Shown here piece after piece: positions 22,578 through 31,152 of a DNA stretch of 34,277 nucleotides (its first letter is position 1; each line of letters begins with the position of its first letter). This DNA is from an uncultured Eubacteriales bacterium. Lineage in GTDB: Bacteria > Bacillota > Clostridia > Christensenellales > Aristaeellaceae. The stretch is from the NCBI GenBank assembly GCA_902790345.1, contig CADARO010000027.1:1-34277 (forward strand), written 5' to 3'. Under the pieces are notes generated by a model. That model had not been told where the DNA came from. It was given only the letters and a program-made list of their open reading frames with translations, and ran no database searches. A program made the translations under genes and the position numbers.

Positions 22578-25500
22578 ATGCTGAAGAAGGTTCCCACGAC
22601 TTTGGATTTCCTGAGCCGCGAGGCGGAGACCCTCGCCTTCTGGCGGGAAAACAACATCTTTAAGAAGACCATCGACCTGCGCAAGGGCAGCGATGTGTTC
22701 ACGTTCTACGACGGCCCCCCCACGGCCAACGGCAAGCCCCATATCGGCCACATCGAGACCCGCGCCATCAAGGACCTGATCCCCCGTTTCCAGACCATGA
22801 AGGGCAAGTCCGTCACCCGCAAGGCCGGCTGGGACACCCACGGCCTGCCGGTGGAGCTGGAGGTTGAAAAGCTGCTGGGTCTGGACGGCAAGGAGCAGAT
22901 CGAGGCCTACGGCATCGAGCCGTTCATCAAGAAGTGCAAGGAATCCGTGTGGAAGTACAAGGGCCTGTGGGAGGACATGTCCGAGCGCGTGGGCTTCTGG
23001 GCCGACATGGAGAACCCCTACATCACCTATGACAACAACTACATCGAGTCCGAATGGTGGGCGCTGAAGACCATCTTCGACAAGGGCCTGCTGTACAAGG
23101 GCCATAAGGTGGTTCCCTATTGCCCCCGCTGCGGCACCGCCCTGTCCAGCCATGAGGTGAGCCAGGGCTACAAGCTGGTGAAGGAGCGCTCCGCCGTGGT
23201 GCGCTTCAAGGTGAAGGGCGAGGAGAACACCTGGCTCTACGCCTGGACCACCACCCCCTGGACCCTGCCCAGCAACGTGGCGCTGTGCGTCAACCCGGAG
23301 GATACCTACGCCCGCTTCGACTGCGACGGCCGCACCATCATCATGGGCGAGGCGCTGATCCCCGCCATCCTGGGCGAGGACGCCGTGATCGAGAACAAGA
23401 CCACCTTCCCCGGCAGCGAACTCAAGGGCATGCGCTACGAGCCCCTGTTCGACTTCCAGAAGGAGGTCATCAAGGGCCTGCCCAACGAGGAGAACGCCTG
23501 GACCGTGGTGTGCGACGACTATGTCACCATGACCGACGGCACCGGCATCGTCCATCAGGCCCCGGCCTTCGGCGAGGACGACGCCCGGGTGGGCCGCGAG
23601 AACAACATCCCCTTCCTGCAGCTGGTCAACACCAAGGGCGAGATGGAGACCTGCACGCCCTGGGCGGGCACCTTCATCAAGAAGGCGGATCCCATCATCC
23701 TGAAGGATCTGGAGGCCGCGGGCCTGCTGGTGGCCGCGCCGACCTTCGAGCACGACTATCCCTTCTGCTGGCGCTGCGACACCCCGCTGATCTACTACGC
23801 CCGCTCCACCTGGTTCATCCGCATGACGGCGGTGCACGATCAGCTGATGAAGAACAACCGCTCCGTCAACTGGATGCCGGAGAACATCAAGGAAGGCCGC
23901 ATGGGCAACTTCCTGGACAACGTCATCGACTGGGGCCTCTCCCGCGAGCGCTACTGGGGCACGCCCCTGCCCGTGTGGGTCTGCTCCTGCGGCCACATCC
24001 ACGTGGTGGGCTCCATCAAGGAGCTGTGCGAGATCGGCCACAACGTGACGCCGGATATCGAGCTCCACCGCCCCTACATCGACAAGGTGACCATCACCTG
24101 CGAGAAGTGCGGCGGCGAGATGCACCGCACGCCGGAGGTCATCGACTGCTGGTTCGACTCGGGCTCCATGCCCTTCGCCCAGTGGCACTATCCCTTCGAG
24201 AACAAGGAGATCTTCGAGGCCAATTTCCCCGCCGCCTTCATCTCCGAGGCCATCGACCAGACCCGCGGCTGGTTCTACACCCTGCTGGCCATCAGCACGC
24301 TGCTGTTCGACAAGGCCCCCTTCGAGAACTGCATCGTCATGGGCCACGTGCAGGATGCCGAGGGCCGCAAGATGAGCAAGCACATCGGCAACGTGGTGGA
24401 TCCCTGGGAGGTGCTGGACAAGCAGGGCGCGGACGCCGTGCGCTGGTACTTCTACGCCTCCAGCGCGCCCTGGCTGCCCACCCGCTTCTCCGGCGACCTG
24501 GTCAGCGAGATGCAGCGCAAGTTCATGGGCACCCTGTGGAACACCTACGCCTTCTTCACGCTGTACGCCTCCATCGACAACTATGACCCGCTCACCCAGA
24601 AGGCGGATCCGAAGGATCTGTCCCTGATGGACCGCTGGGTGCTCTCCAAGCTGCAGACCCTGGTCATCACCGTGGACGAGGGCCTGAGCGACTACAAGAT
24701 CACCGAGACCGCCCGCGCCATCTCCGACTTCGTGGACGAGCTGTCCAACTGGTATGTGCGCCGCTGCCGCGAGCGCTTCTGGGGCAAGGGCCTGGCGGGC
24801 GACAAGCTGGCCGCCTTCGAGACGCTCTATACCGTGCTCAAGACCCTGGCCGGCGTGTGCGCGCCCTATATCCCCTTCATGGCGGAGAGCATGTATCGCA
24901 ACCTGGTGTGCAATGTGGATCCCAACGCCCCCATCTCCGTGCACCTGACCGACTTCCCCACCGCCGACCGCTCCCTCATCAATCCGGAGCTGGAGGCGCA
25001 GATGGAGGAAGTCATCGACGCGAAGCAGCTGGGCCTGGCCTGCCGCAACGCCGCGAACCTGAAAGTGCGCCAGCCCCTGAGCGTGATGTACGTGAAGGGC
25101 TCCAAGCTGGACGCCGACCTGGCCGCGCTCATCGCCGACGAGATCAACGTGAAGGACGTGCGCTTCGTGGACGACGCCCGCGACTTCACCACCTACGAGC
25201 TCAAGCCGCAGATGCGCACCCTGGGCCCGAAGTACGGCAAGCTCCTGGGCAAGATCGGCGCGGCGCTGAAGGCCATGGACGGCAACGACGTGGTGGACGC
25301 CTTCAACCGCGGCGAGACCGTGACGTTCGACGTGGACGGCACCCAGGTTGAGCTGGCGGAGAGCGACGTGCTCACCAAGGCCATCCAGAAGGAGGGCTTC
25401 GTGGCCCAGAGCTCGGGGGAGATGACCGTGGTCATCGACACCAACCTCACTCCCGCCCTCATCGAGGAAGGCTATGTGCGCGAGCTCATCAGCAAGATCC

Positions 25501-25724
25501 AGACCATGCGCAAGGACGCCGACTTCGACGTGACCGACCGGGTGACCGTGACCATCCAGGCGGGCGACAAGCTGGCCGCCATCGCCGAAAAGGGCGCTCA
25601 GGACATCATGAAGGGCGTGCTGGCCCTGTCCGTGACCACCGGCGCGCCGGAGGACGGCGCGGTGAGCCGCGAGTGGGATATCAACGGCGAGCCGGCCGTG
25701 ATCGGCGTGAAGGTCGCCAAATAA
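22578..25724 (+). CDS. ileS: Isoleucyl-tRNA synthetase, type 2 (IleRS2-like)
   Basis: A 1048-residue class I synthetase charging tRNA-Ile. The start at 22578 follows AAGGAGG by 7 nt; the longer in-frame opening from 22338 lies inside the T-box leader and is rejected. HIGH is at residues 55-58 (DGPPTANGKPHIGH). The editing domain includes YAWTTTPWTLPSNVAL. The KMSKS loop reads KMSKH (598-602). Zn-like Cys pairs occur internally (CPRCG; CEKCG). Length, the GKPHIGH block and the absence of a C-terminal Cys4 zinc finger point to the eukaryote-like IleRS2 group, known for reduced mupirocin sensitivity; that property is family knowledge, not shown here. It is followed by a shared convergent terminator. 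Confidence 0.95.
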   Translation: MLKKVPTTLDFLSREAETLAFWRENNIFKKTIDLRKGSDVFTFYDGPPTANGKPHIGHIETRAIKDLIPRFQTMKGKSVTRKAGWDTHGLPVELEVEKLLGLDGKEQIEAYGIEPFIKKCKESVWKYKGLWEDMSERVGFWADMENPYITYDNNYIESEWWALKTIFDKGLLYKGHKVVPYCPRCGTALSSHEVSQGYKLVKERSAVVRFKVKGEENTWLYAWTTTPWTLPSNVALCVNPEDTYARFDCDGRTIIMGEALIPAILGEDAVIENKTTFPGSELKGMRYEPLFDFQKEVIKGLPNEENAWTVVCDDYVTMTDGTGIVHQAPAFGEDDARVGRENNIPFLQLVNTKGEMETCTPWAGTFIKKADPIILKDLEAAGLLVAAPTFEHDYPFCWRCDTPLIYYARSTWFIRMTAVHDQLMKNNRSVNWMPENIKEGRMGNFLDNVIDWGLSRERYWGTPLPVWVCSCGHIHVVGSIKELCEIGHNVTPDIELHRPYIDKVTITCEKCGGEMHRTPEVIDCWFDSGSMPFAQWHYPFENKEIFEANFPAAFISEAIDQTRGWFYTLLAISTLLFDKAPFENCIVMGHVQDAEGRKMSKHIGNVVDPWEVLDKQGADAVRWYFYASSAPWLPTRFSGDLVSEMQRKFMGTLWNTYAFFTLYASIDNYDPLTQKADPKDLSLMDRWVLSKLQTLVITVDEGLSDYKITETARAISDFVDELSNWYVRRCRERFWGKGLAGDKLAAFETLYTVLKTLAGVCAPYIPFMAESMYRNLVCNVDPNAPISVHLTDFPTADRSLINPELEAQMEEVIDAKQLGLACRNAANLKVRQPLSVMYVKGSKLDADLAALIADEINVKDVRFVDDARDFTTYELKPQMRTLGPKYGKLLGKIGAALKAMDGNDVVDAFNRGETVTFDVDGTQVELAESDVLTKAIQKEGFVAQSSGEMTVVIDTNLTPALIEEGYVRELISKIQTMRKDADFDVTDRVTVTIQAGDKLAAIAEKGAQDIMKGVLALSVTTGAPEDGAVSREWDINGEPAVIGVKVAK

Positions 25725-25733
25725 GCGAATAAA

Positions 25734-25790
25734 GAAACAATAAAGCGCGCGTCCCGTCGGCGATGAAACCGGCGGGACGCGCGTTTCGCG
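25734..25790. terminator. Convergent terminator between ileS and the SH3b gene
   Basis: CGCGCGTCCCGTCGG (25746-25760) pairs with CCGGCGGGACGCGCG (25769-25783), 15 bp with one G-T. The minus-strand side is followed by a T-rich tract, the plus side only by TTTCGCG, so it should be stronger for the leftward gene. Confidence 0.8.
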
Positions 25791-25805
25791 TCCGGTTATA
25801 ATCGA

Positions 25806-26516
25806 TCAGCGGTAGGCCCAGTACTTGTTGCTGATGTAGCCCGTGTAGTTGCCAAAGGAGACCTGACTCCAGCCGGAGCCTTGGGAGAGCACGGTGACGG
25901 CCTGTCCCTTTTTGATCACGGTGATGCGGGGATAGTCCTTGCTGGGGCCGGTGCGCAGGTTCACGTCGCCGGTGGCCACGGCGTTCATGCCCATGGAGAG
26001 GTAGTTTCGGCTGATCCAGGCGGTGATGCCCCGGGCGGGCACGTAGACCTGGCACCAGTTGCCCTGGCTGGCCAGGATGCTCAGCGACGTGCCGCGGCCC
26101 ACCGCGCCCACCACGGCGTAATCGGTGCCGGGGCCGGTGCGCAGGTTCACGGTGCTGTTGGGATAGCGGGTGGCCACGGTGGCCGTTCCGCCGTCGACGG
26201 GCACCGGGGTGTAGGGCGCGGGATCGGGGGAGTAGCTGGTGATCTGAACGTACTTGGCGTAGACCCAGCCCACCTTGCCGGAGGAGAACAGCCGCACCTT
26301 GTGCCAGTAGTTGCCCTGATAGAGAATTTCGACCTGCGCGCCGTTCTTGGCCCATCCGATGATGGGATATTTCGCGCTGCCCTGCGAGCGGATGTTGACG
26401 GAGCCGTCGTAGGCGGGGGTCTTGATGTAGCCCGTCACGGTGTCGGCCAGGGCGAAGGAGGCGAAGGCCGAAAGAACCAGGCAGAGGACGATCAGAAGGG
26501 AGAGTTTGCGTTTCAT
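25806..26516 (-). CDS. Secreted protein with three bacterial SH3 (SH3b) domains
   Basis: A 236-residue exported protein. The start at 26516 (ATG) has GGAGGTG 6 nt upstream; an in-frame GTG at 26525 overlaps that site and is rejected. The signal peptide is residues 1-24 (ending SFALA). Three SH3b modules follow: about 29-92 (VNIRSQGSAKYPIIGW), 113-174 (VNLRTGPGTDYAVVG) and 180-236 (VNLRTGPSKDYPRIT), with a short Pro-rich linker (PDPAPYTPVPVDGG) between the first two. SH3b domains bind cell-wall peptides, but no catalytic domain is attached, so it is probably a wall-binding or adaptor protein. It is transcribed divergently from the zinc-ribbon protein gene. Confidence 0.88.
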   Translation of the reverse strand: MKRKLSLLIVLCLVLSAFASFALADTVTGYIKTPAYDGSVNIRSQGSAKYPIIGWAKNGAQVEILYQGNYWHKVRLFSSGKVGWVYAKYVQITSYSPDPAPYTPVPVDGGTATVATRYPNSTVNLRTGPGTDYAVVGAVGRGTSLSILASQGNWCQVYVPARGITAWISRNYLSMGMNAVATGDVNLRTGPSKDYPRITVIKKGQAVTVLSQGSGWSQVSFGNYTGYISNKYWAYR

Positions 26517-26638
26517 CGAAAGCACCTCCAGGGATTTGTTCTGCGGGCGGGCCGGAGCGTTCAGCTGCGCGCCGCTTGCGCCTTTCCGTGCCGCCTTACG
26601 ATTATTAAGACGCGCTATTTCGGAAAATGTTGCCGCGT

Positions 26639-26661
26639 TTCCCAGAAAATCGGGCTGGGAA
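26639..26661. repeat. Inverted repeat in the SH3b / zinc-ribbon divergent gap
   Basis: TTCCCAG (26639-26645) and CTGGGAA (26655-26661) form a perfect 7-bp inverted repeat with a 9-nt spacer. It could be an operator between the two divergent secreted-protein genes. Confidence 0.35.
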
Positions 26662-26714
26662 TTATTGGAAAAGCCGGGACGCGGGGCATAAAGGCGCCGA
26701 AATTCGCCACGGAA

Positions 26715-26743
26715 TTGACATTTTCAGGGCGGCGTGCTAGACT
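26715..26743 (+). promoter_or_regulatory. Sigma-A promoter for the zinc-ribbon protein gene
   Basis: TTGACA (26715-26720), 17-nt spacer, TAGACT (26738-26743), about 60 nt ahead of the ATG at 26805. Confidence 0.85.
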
Positions 26744-26804
26744 GATGGCAAAGAGCGGACCGACGCCGCGAAAAACGACAAAATAAGGAAGAAGGAGAAT
26801 CATC

Positions 26805-28073
26805 ATGTTGAAGAAGATCGCGCTTTTCACCGCCCTGGCGCTGCTGCTGGCCATGCTGCCCCTGGCCGCCGTGGCCGAGGAGGACGCCCTGGTGCTCACC
26901 CTGGCCGCGCTGGAATCCGGCGGCACCATCGGCAAGCTGTCCGATTTTCCCACGCTGGACATGCGCATTGAAATCACCCTGTACGAAGACGGCCTGTTCT
27001 GGATGGACTTCTACAACAAGGGCGAGGAATCCAACAGCATGGGCCTGTGGGAGCAGACCCGCTCCGGCTTCGAGCTGTATCCCGACGGCGGCAAGACCTG
27101 GTCGCTGGTAAAGGAATCCCACGGCTACTATGCCCTGGAGGGCGACAGCGTGAACATGCTCTTCGAGGCGAAGGCCCTCTCCGCCTCGGCCAGCCAGGCC
27201 GCCCGGGTGGACGCCAACCTGGCTCCGGCCAACATCGCCATGTTCACCGCGCCCTTCGCGGGAGACGCGGACGATCACGTGAACGCCGCGGACTATGTGG
27301 GCGGCCTGCTGGAGGGCATTTCACTGGACTGGCTGGAGGACGAGCCCGTGGCCGACGGCCTGGCCTGCGCCTCCTTCCGGGTGAACGGCGGCAGCCCCAT
27401 CCATATCATCTATGACACCACCTCCGGCAAGGTGCCGGCCTACACCTGCCGGCTGGACTACACCGCCGGCGCAAGCCTGAACGCCCGGCTGAACCAGTGC
27501 CTGGAGGACTGCTGGATGTATATGCCCGCGCTGGCGGCCATGTTCGTCGACGCCAATTTCAACGAGACCGCCTTCCTGAATCGGCTGAACGGCTTCAACA
27601 CCCAGAATCAGGACGCGGCGCTGCAAGCGGCGCTGAAGCAGGCGCTGGGCGTGGAGAAGAGCGCCGCCACGGCGGACTACTTCGGCTACAAGCTGACCGC
27701 CATGGATCAGGGCGACGGCCACATCTGGCTGGTGCTGCACAACACCGCCGGCGGCAGCGTGCTGCCTCAGCTGACGGCCACGCCCAAGCCCACCCGCACG
27801 CCCAGGCCCACGGCCACGCCGAAGCCCACCCGCACCCCCAAGCCCACCCGCACGCCCCGGCCCACCGCCACGCCCAGGCCCACGCAGCAGCCCCTGAAGG
27901 CCGGCGAATGGCTCTGCCCCAAGTGCGGCACGGTCAACAGCCTGAACTTCTGCACCGAGTGCGGCACGGCCCGGCCGGAGGATAAGTGCCCCAAGTGCGG
28001 CACCGAGTACGACCCGGACAACAAGCCCAACTTCTGCCCGGAATGCGGCTATAAGCTGAAGGACAACAAATAA
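26805..28073 (+). CDS. Secreted protein with Pro/Thr linker and C-terminal double zinc ribbon
   Basis: A 422-residue protein with a GAAGGAGAA ribosome site and a signal peptide (residues 1-24, ending LAAVA). Residues about 25-320 form one or two unrecognised domains; the first resembles a small beta-barrel of short strands (ITLYEDGLFWMDFYNKGEES). A low-complexity linker of TPKPT/TPRPT units spans about 324-363. The end carries two zinc-ribbon knuckle pairs: CPKCG...CTECG (from residue 371) and CPKCG...CPECG, eight cysteines in all, as in double zinc ribbon domains that are usually cytoplasmic. No membrane anchor is seen at the C-terminus. Function unknown; a role at the cell surface is inferred from the signal peptide and linker. 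Confidence 0.85.
   Translation: MLKKIALFTALALLLAMLPLAAVAEEDALVLTLAALESGGTIGKLSDFPTLDMRIEITLYEDGLFWMDFYNKGEESNSMGLWEQTRSGFELYPDGGKTWSLVKESHGYYALEGDSVNMLFEAKALSASASQAARVDANLAPANIAMFTAPFAGDADDHVNAADYVGGLLEGISLDWLEDEPVADGLACASFRVNGGSPIHIIYDTTSGKVPAYTCRLDYTAGASLNARLNQCLEDCWMYMPALAAMFVDANFNETAFLNRLNGFNTQNQDAALQAALKQALGVEKSAATADYFGYKLTAMDQGDGHIWLVLHNTAGGSVLPQLTATPKPTRTPRPTATPKPTRTPKPTRTPRPTATPRPTQQPLKAGEWLCPKCGTVNSLNFCTECGTARPEDKCPKCGTEYDPDNKPNFCPECGYKLKDNK
27774..27893 (+). repeat. Tandem coding repeat for TPKPT/TPRPT linker
   Basis: About eight imperfect 15-nt units of the type ACGCCCAAGCCCACC / ACGCCCAGGCCCACG encode an alternating Thr-Pro-(Lys/Arg)-Pro linker. Such tracts are prone to replication slippage. 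Confidence 0.85.
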
Positions 28074-28103
28074 GCCGTTTTCCCACAAACAACACAGGAA
28101 CGG

Positions 28104-28132
28104 TTGACAGGCCGTTTGGAATGGGCTACATT
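28104..28132 (+). promoter_or_regulatory. Sigma-A promoter for the uridine kinase gene
   Basis: TTGACA (28104-28109), 17-nt spacer, TACATT (28127-28132). The predicted start near 28139 excludes translation starts upstream of it. Confidence 0.8.
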
Positions 28133-28154
28133 TATAAAATACGAAGGACGCGCG

Positions 28155-28796
28155 ATGGCGCGGAAGGGGAGATGGGCCGTGCTTTTGATCGGAATCTGCG
28201 GCGCCAGCGGCAGCGGAAAGACCACCCTGGCGCAGGAGCTCATGGGGCGGATCAAAGATCAGGCGATCATGATTCATCAGGACGCCTACTATCGCAATCA
28301 TCCGGACATGACCTTTGAGGAGCGGGTGAAGCTGAACTACGACCACCCGGACGCCTTTGACAACGACCTGATCTACGAGGACCTGAAGCGCCTCAGCGAC
28401 GGCCTGCCCATCACGGAGAAGAACTACGATTACGTGCATCACCTGCGCTGCGACACCGGGCGGGAAATCGGCCCGGCGGGGGTGCTCATCTTCGAGGGCA
28501 TCCACACGTTCTACGATCCCCGGGTGCGCGACCTGCTGGACTTCAAGCTGTTCGTGAAGGTGGACCCGGACATCTGCCTGCTGCGGCGGGTGGAGCGGGA
28601 CATCCTAGAGCGGGGACGGCACATCGACGACATCGCCGCCCAGTACAACGCCACGGTGAAGCCCATGTACGAGCGCTTCATCCGGGGCTATGAGGAATAC
28701 GCCGACGTCATCGTGACCCGCGGCGGCAAGGCCCAGCGCATCGCGGACGTGCTGGCCTGCTACATCAATCAGGGCCTCGCCGAGCACGGGGCATGA
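28155..28796 (+). CDS. udk: Uridine kinase family protein
   Basis: A 213-residue P-loop kinase phosphorylating uridine/cytidine to the monophosphates in pyrimidine salvage. The Walker A is GASGSGKTT (residues 16-24). QDAYYR and NYDHPDAFDNDL are the uridine-binding landmarks; VLIFEGIHTFYDP and the arginine-rich lid (RRVERDILERGR) follow. The ATG at 28155 has AAGGA 6 nt upstream. The GTG at 28179 behind AAGGGGAG is an equally reasonable start and would give the usual short N-terminus. The TTG at 28104 is the -35 box and is rejected. The degV gene follows 13 nt later, probably in the same transcript. The pairing with a secreted 5'-nucleotidase elsewhere in the window fits nucleoside salvage. Confidence 0.9.
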   Translation: MARKGRWAVLLIGICGASGSGKTTLAQELMGRIKDQAIMIHQDAYYRNHPDMTFEERVKLNYDHPDAFDNDLIYEDLKRLSDGLPITEKNYDYVHHLRCDTGREIGPAGVLIFEGIHTFYDPRVRDLLDFKLFVKVDPDICLLRRVERDILERGRHIDDIAAQYNATVKPMYERFIRGYEEYADVIVTRGGKAQRIADVLACYINQGLAEHGA

Positions 28797-28809
28797 GGGG
28801 AGGACAACT

Positions 28810-29694
28810 ATGATTCGCATCATCACGGACAGCACCGCCGATCTCTGGCAGGAGTATGTGGAGAAGAGAAACCTCATCGTCATCACCATGAACTATCGCC
28901 TGGGCGACAACAACTACATGGCCACGCCCGACACCGCGTCGCCCCTCTACATGGACGACCGGGAGTTCTACCGGCAGATGCGCGCCGGCGTCATCGCCAG
29001 CACCACCCAGATCAATCAGGCCCAGTACGAGGAGGCCTTCGAGCCCGTGCTTCAGGCGGGAGACGATATCCTCTACCTGGCCTTCTCCAGCGGCCTCACC
29101 GGCTCGCAGCACAACGCCTCCATGGCCTGGGACGAGCTGAAGGACAAATATCCCGATCGCCGCCTCAGCATGGTGGACACCAAGGCCGCCTCCATGGGCG
29201 AGGGCCTGGCGGTGTGGATGGTGGCGGAGCACTTCGCCGCCCATCCCGACCTCACGCTGGACGAGCTGACCGAGTACAGCCAGAGCATCAGCATGAAGGT
29301 GCACCACTGGTTCACCGTGGACGATTTGAAATACTTGAAGCGCAGCGGCCGGGTCTCCGGCGCGGCGGCGGTCATCGGCACAGTGCTGAACATCAAGCCG
29401 GTGCTGCACGTGGACACCGAGGGCCATCTGATCGCCGTGGAGAAGGTGCAGGGCCGCAAGAAGGCGCTCAGGCGCCTGGTGGATCAGTTCGACGCCCACT
29501 GCGCGGACAAGCAGAACGGGGCCATCTTCATCGGCAACTGCGACGCCCTGGAGGACGCCCAGTTCGTTGACGACCTGATCTTCCAGAAGACCGGCCGCCG
29601 GGCCACCAAGATCAGCGGCATCGGCCCGGTGATCGGCAGCCATTCCGGCCCCGGCACCCTGGCCCTGTTCTTCGTGAGCGAAGACGAAAGGTAA
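28810..29694 (+). CDS. DegV family fatty-acid-binding protein
   Basis: A 294-residue cytoplasmic protein with a GAGGGGAGGA ribosome site. The opening IRIITDSTADL, then IASTTQINQAQYEEAFEPVL and the LAFSSGLTGSQHNASMA motif, are family signatures. VDTKAASMGEGL, SGRVSGAAAVIGTVLNIKPVL and the ending HSGPGTLALFFV are also typical. DegV proteins bind fatty acids and include FakB, which presents exogenous fatty acids to the FakA kinase; which lipid this copy binds is unknown. It follows udk closely, and the acetyltransferase gene starts 5 nt after its stop. Confidence 0.93.
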   Translation: MIRIITDSTADLWQEYVEKRNLIVITMNYRLGDNNYMATPDTASPLYMDDREFYRQMRAGVIASTTQINQAQYEEAFEPVLQAGDDILYLAFSSGLTGSQHNASMAWDELKDKYPDRRLSMVDTKAASMGEGLAVWMVAEHFAAHPDLTLDELTEYSQSISMKVHHWFTVDDLKYLKRSGRVSGAAAVIGTVLNIKPVLHVDTEGHLIAVEKVQGRKKALRRLVDQFDAHCADKQNGAIFIGNCDALEDAQFVDDLIFQKTGRRATKISGIGPVIGSHSGPGTLALFFVSEDER

Positions 29695-29699
29695 TCACA

Positions 29700-30227
29700 A
29701 TGGGACTCAAACTCATCAAACTCACAAGAGAATATGAAGCCCAGCTGGGGGAGATGATCGAGGAGTGGAAGGCGGATATCGAGGCCAACCACACGAACCA
29801 TTCGCCCAGGACCATATTCCGGAATGACTGGCACGACTTCGACTATTACCTCGAACACCTGGAAAACAGAGAGGGGAAGGGCGGCTGGGTGCCCGATTCC
29901 GTGTTCTTCCTGCTGGATGAGGACAGGAACCGGCTGCTGGGCGCGGCGAACATCCGGCACGAGCTGAACGACAGCCTGCTCATCACGGGCGGCCACATCG
30001 GCGACGGCATCCGGCCCTCGGAACGAGGCAAGGGCTACGGCACGGAGCTGGTGCGCCTGGCGCTGATCGAGTGCAAAAAGCTGGGCATCCGCCGGGTGCT
30101 CATGACCTGCGACAAGAGCAACGTCGCCTCGGCCAAAACCATCCTCCGCAACGGCGGCGCGCTGGAAAACGAGGTCGTCAACGAGGAAGGCGTCCTGGAG
30201 CAGCGGTACTGGATCGACCTGAATTGA
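29700..30227 (+). CDS. GNAT family N-acetyltransferase
   Basis: A 175-residue acetyltransferase. The acetyl-CoA pyrophosphate loop is RPSERGKGYGTE (residues 105-116, matching R/Q-x-x-G-x-G/A). It is preceded by the strand GAANIRHELNDSLLITGGHIG and followed by VLMTCDKSNVASAKTILRNGG, typical of GNAT proteins that acetylate small amines or ribosomal protein ends. The start ATG lies 5 nt after degV, with GAAAGG upstream. The acceptor substrate cannot be told from sequence. Confidence 0.88.
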   Translation: MGLKLIKLTREYEAQLGEMIEEWKADIEANHTNHSPRTIFRNDWHDFDYYLEHLENREGKGGWVPDSVFFLLDEDRNRLLGAANIRHELNDSLLITGGHIGDGIRPSERGKGYGTELVRLALIECKKLGIRRVLMTCDKSNVASAKTILRNGGALENEVVNEEGVLEQRYWIDLN

Positions 30228-30248
30228 CGCGAAAGAAGGCTTCTTTCC

Positions 30249-31118
30249 ATGCTCTGGCTTATCATGGCCGTATTGTCTGCGCTGTTCGCGGGGCTGACCT
30301 CCATCCTGGCGAAATGCGGCATCAGAAAGACGGATTCGGACGTGGCCACAGGCCTGCGGACCATCGTGGTGTTGCTGTTCTCCTGGCTGATGGTGTTCAT
30401 CGTGGGGTCGGCGGGCACGATTTCGCAAATTGAAACGAAATCGCTGGTGTTTCTCGTCCTCTCGGGCATCGCCACCGGCGCGTCATGGATCTGCTATTTC
30501 AAGGCGCTGTCCATGGGCGACGTGAACAAGGTCGTCCCCATCGACAAATCCAGCACGATCCTCACGGTGCTGCTGGCCATCGTCCTCTTCGGCGAGACCA
30601 ACCACCTGGCGGTGAAGCTGCTGGGCACCGCGCTGCTGGCGGCGGGCGTGTTCCTGATGATCGAGAAGAAGGCTTCCGGCCCGGCGGGATCGGGTCGGGC
30701 CTGGCTGCCCTACGCGGTGGGCTCGGCGGTGTTCGCCGCCCTCACCTCCATCCTGGCCAAGGTGGGCATCACCGGCGTGGAGTCCAACCTGGGCACGGCC
30801 ATCCGCACGGGCGTGGTGCTGGTGATGGCGTTCGTCATCATCTTCATCAAGGGCAAGCAGGCGCAGATCAAATCGGTGGACAAAAGGGAACTGGGCTTCA
30901 TCGCCCTCTCCGGTTTGGCCACGGGCGGCTCCTGGCTGTGCTATTACTACGCCATCCAGAACGGCGTCGTCAGCGTGGTGGTGCCCATCGACAAGATGAG
31001 CATCCTGGTATCGGTGCTGTTCTCCGCCGTGGTGTTCCATGAAAAGCTGAGCAAAAAGGCGGCCGTCGGGCTTCTGCTGATGCTCTGCGGCACGCTGGCC
31101 ATGGCCATCTGGGCGTGA
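30249..31118 (+). CDS. EamA/DMT superfamily transporter
   Basis: A 289-residue integral membrane protein with about ten segments built from two EamA repeats. The duplication is plain: residues near 14-43 (GLTSILAKCGIRKTDSDVAT) match residues near 160-190 (ALTSILAKVGITGVESNLGT), and SGIATGASWICYFKAL matches SGLATGGSWLCYYYAI. Both repeats then carry VVPIDK. DMT proteins export or import metabolites such as amino acids or sugars; this one's substrate is unknown. A weak GAAAGAAGG ribosome site precedes the ATG, 21 nt after the acetyltransferase stop. Confidence 0.92.
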   Translation: MLWLIMAVLSALFAGLTSILAKCGIRKTDSDVATGLRTIVVLLFSWLMVFIVGSAGTISQIETKSLVFLVLSGIATGASWICYFKALSMGDVNKVVPIDKSSTILTVLLAIVLFGETNHLAVKLLGTALLAAGVFLMIEKKASGPAGSGRAWLPYAVGSAVFAALTSILAKVGITGVESNLGTAIRTGVVLVMAFVIIFIKGKQAQIKSVDKRELGFIALSGLATGGSWLCYYYAIQNGVVSVVVPIDKMSILVSVLFSAVVFHEKLSKKAAVGLLLMLCGTLAMAIWA

Positions 31119-31152
31119 GTCGGTCAAGAACAAGGGAAAGAGGGAATAGCTC

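Noticed and set aside
22506-24944. 812-codon minus-strand opening opposite ileS
   Set aside because: It overlaps the T-box leader and the ileS catalytic core; its composition is that of a codon-bias shadow.
27774-27893. Repetitive tract considered as a CRISPR-like array
   Set aside because: Units are imperfect, contiguous and in frame, encoding a Thr/Pro linker; there are no spacers.
28104-28154. TTG start adding 17 residues to uridine kinase
   Set aside because: The TTG is the first triplet of the TTGACA -35 box, upstream of the predicted transcription start.
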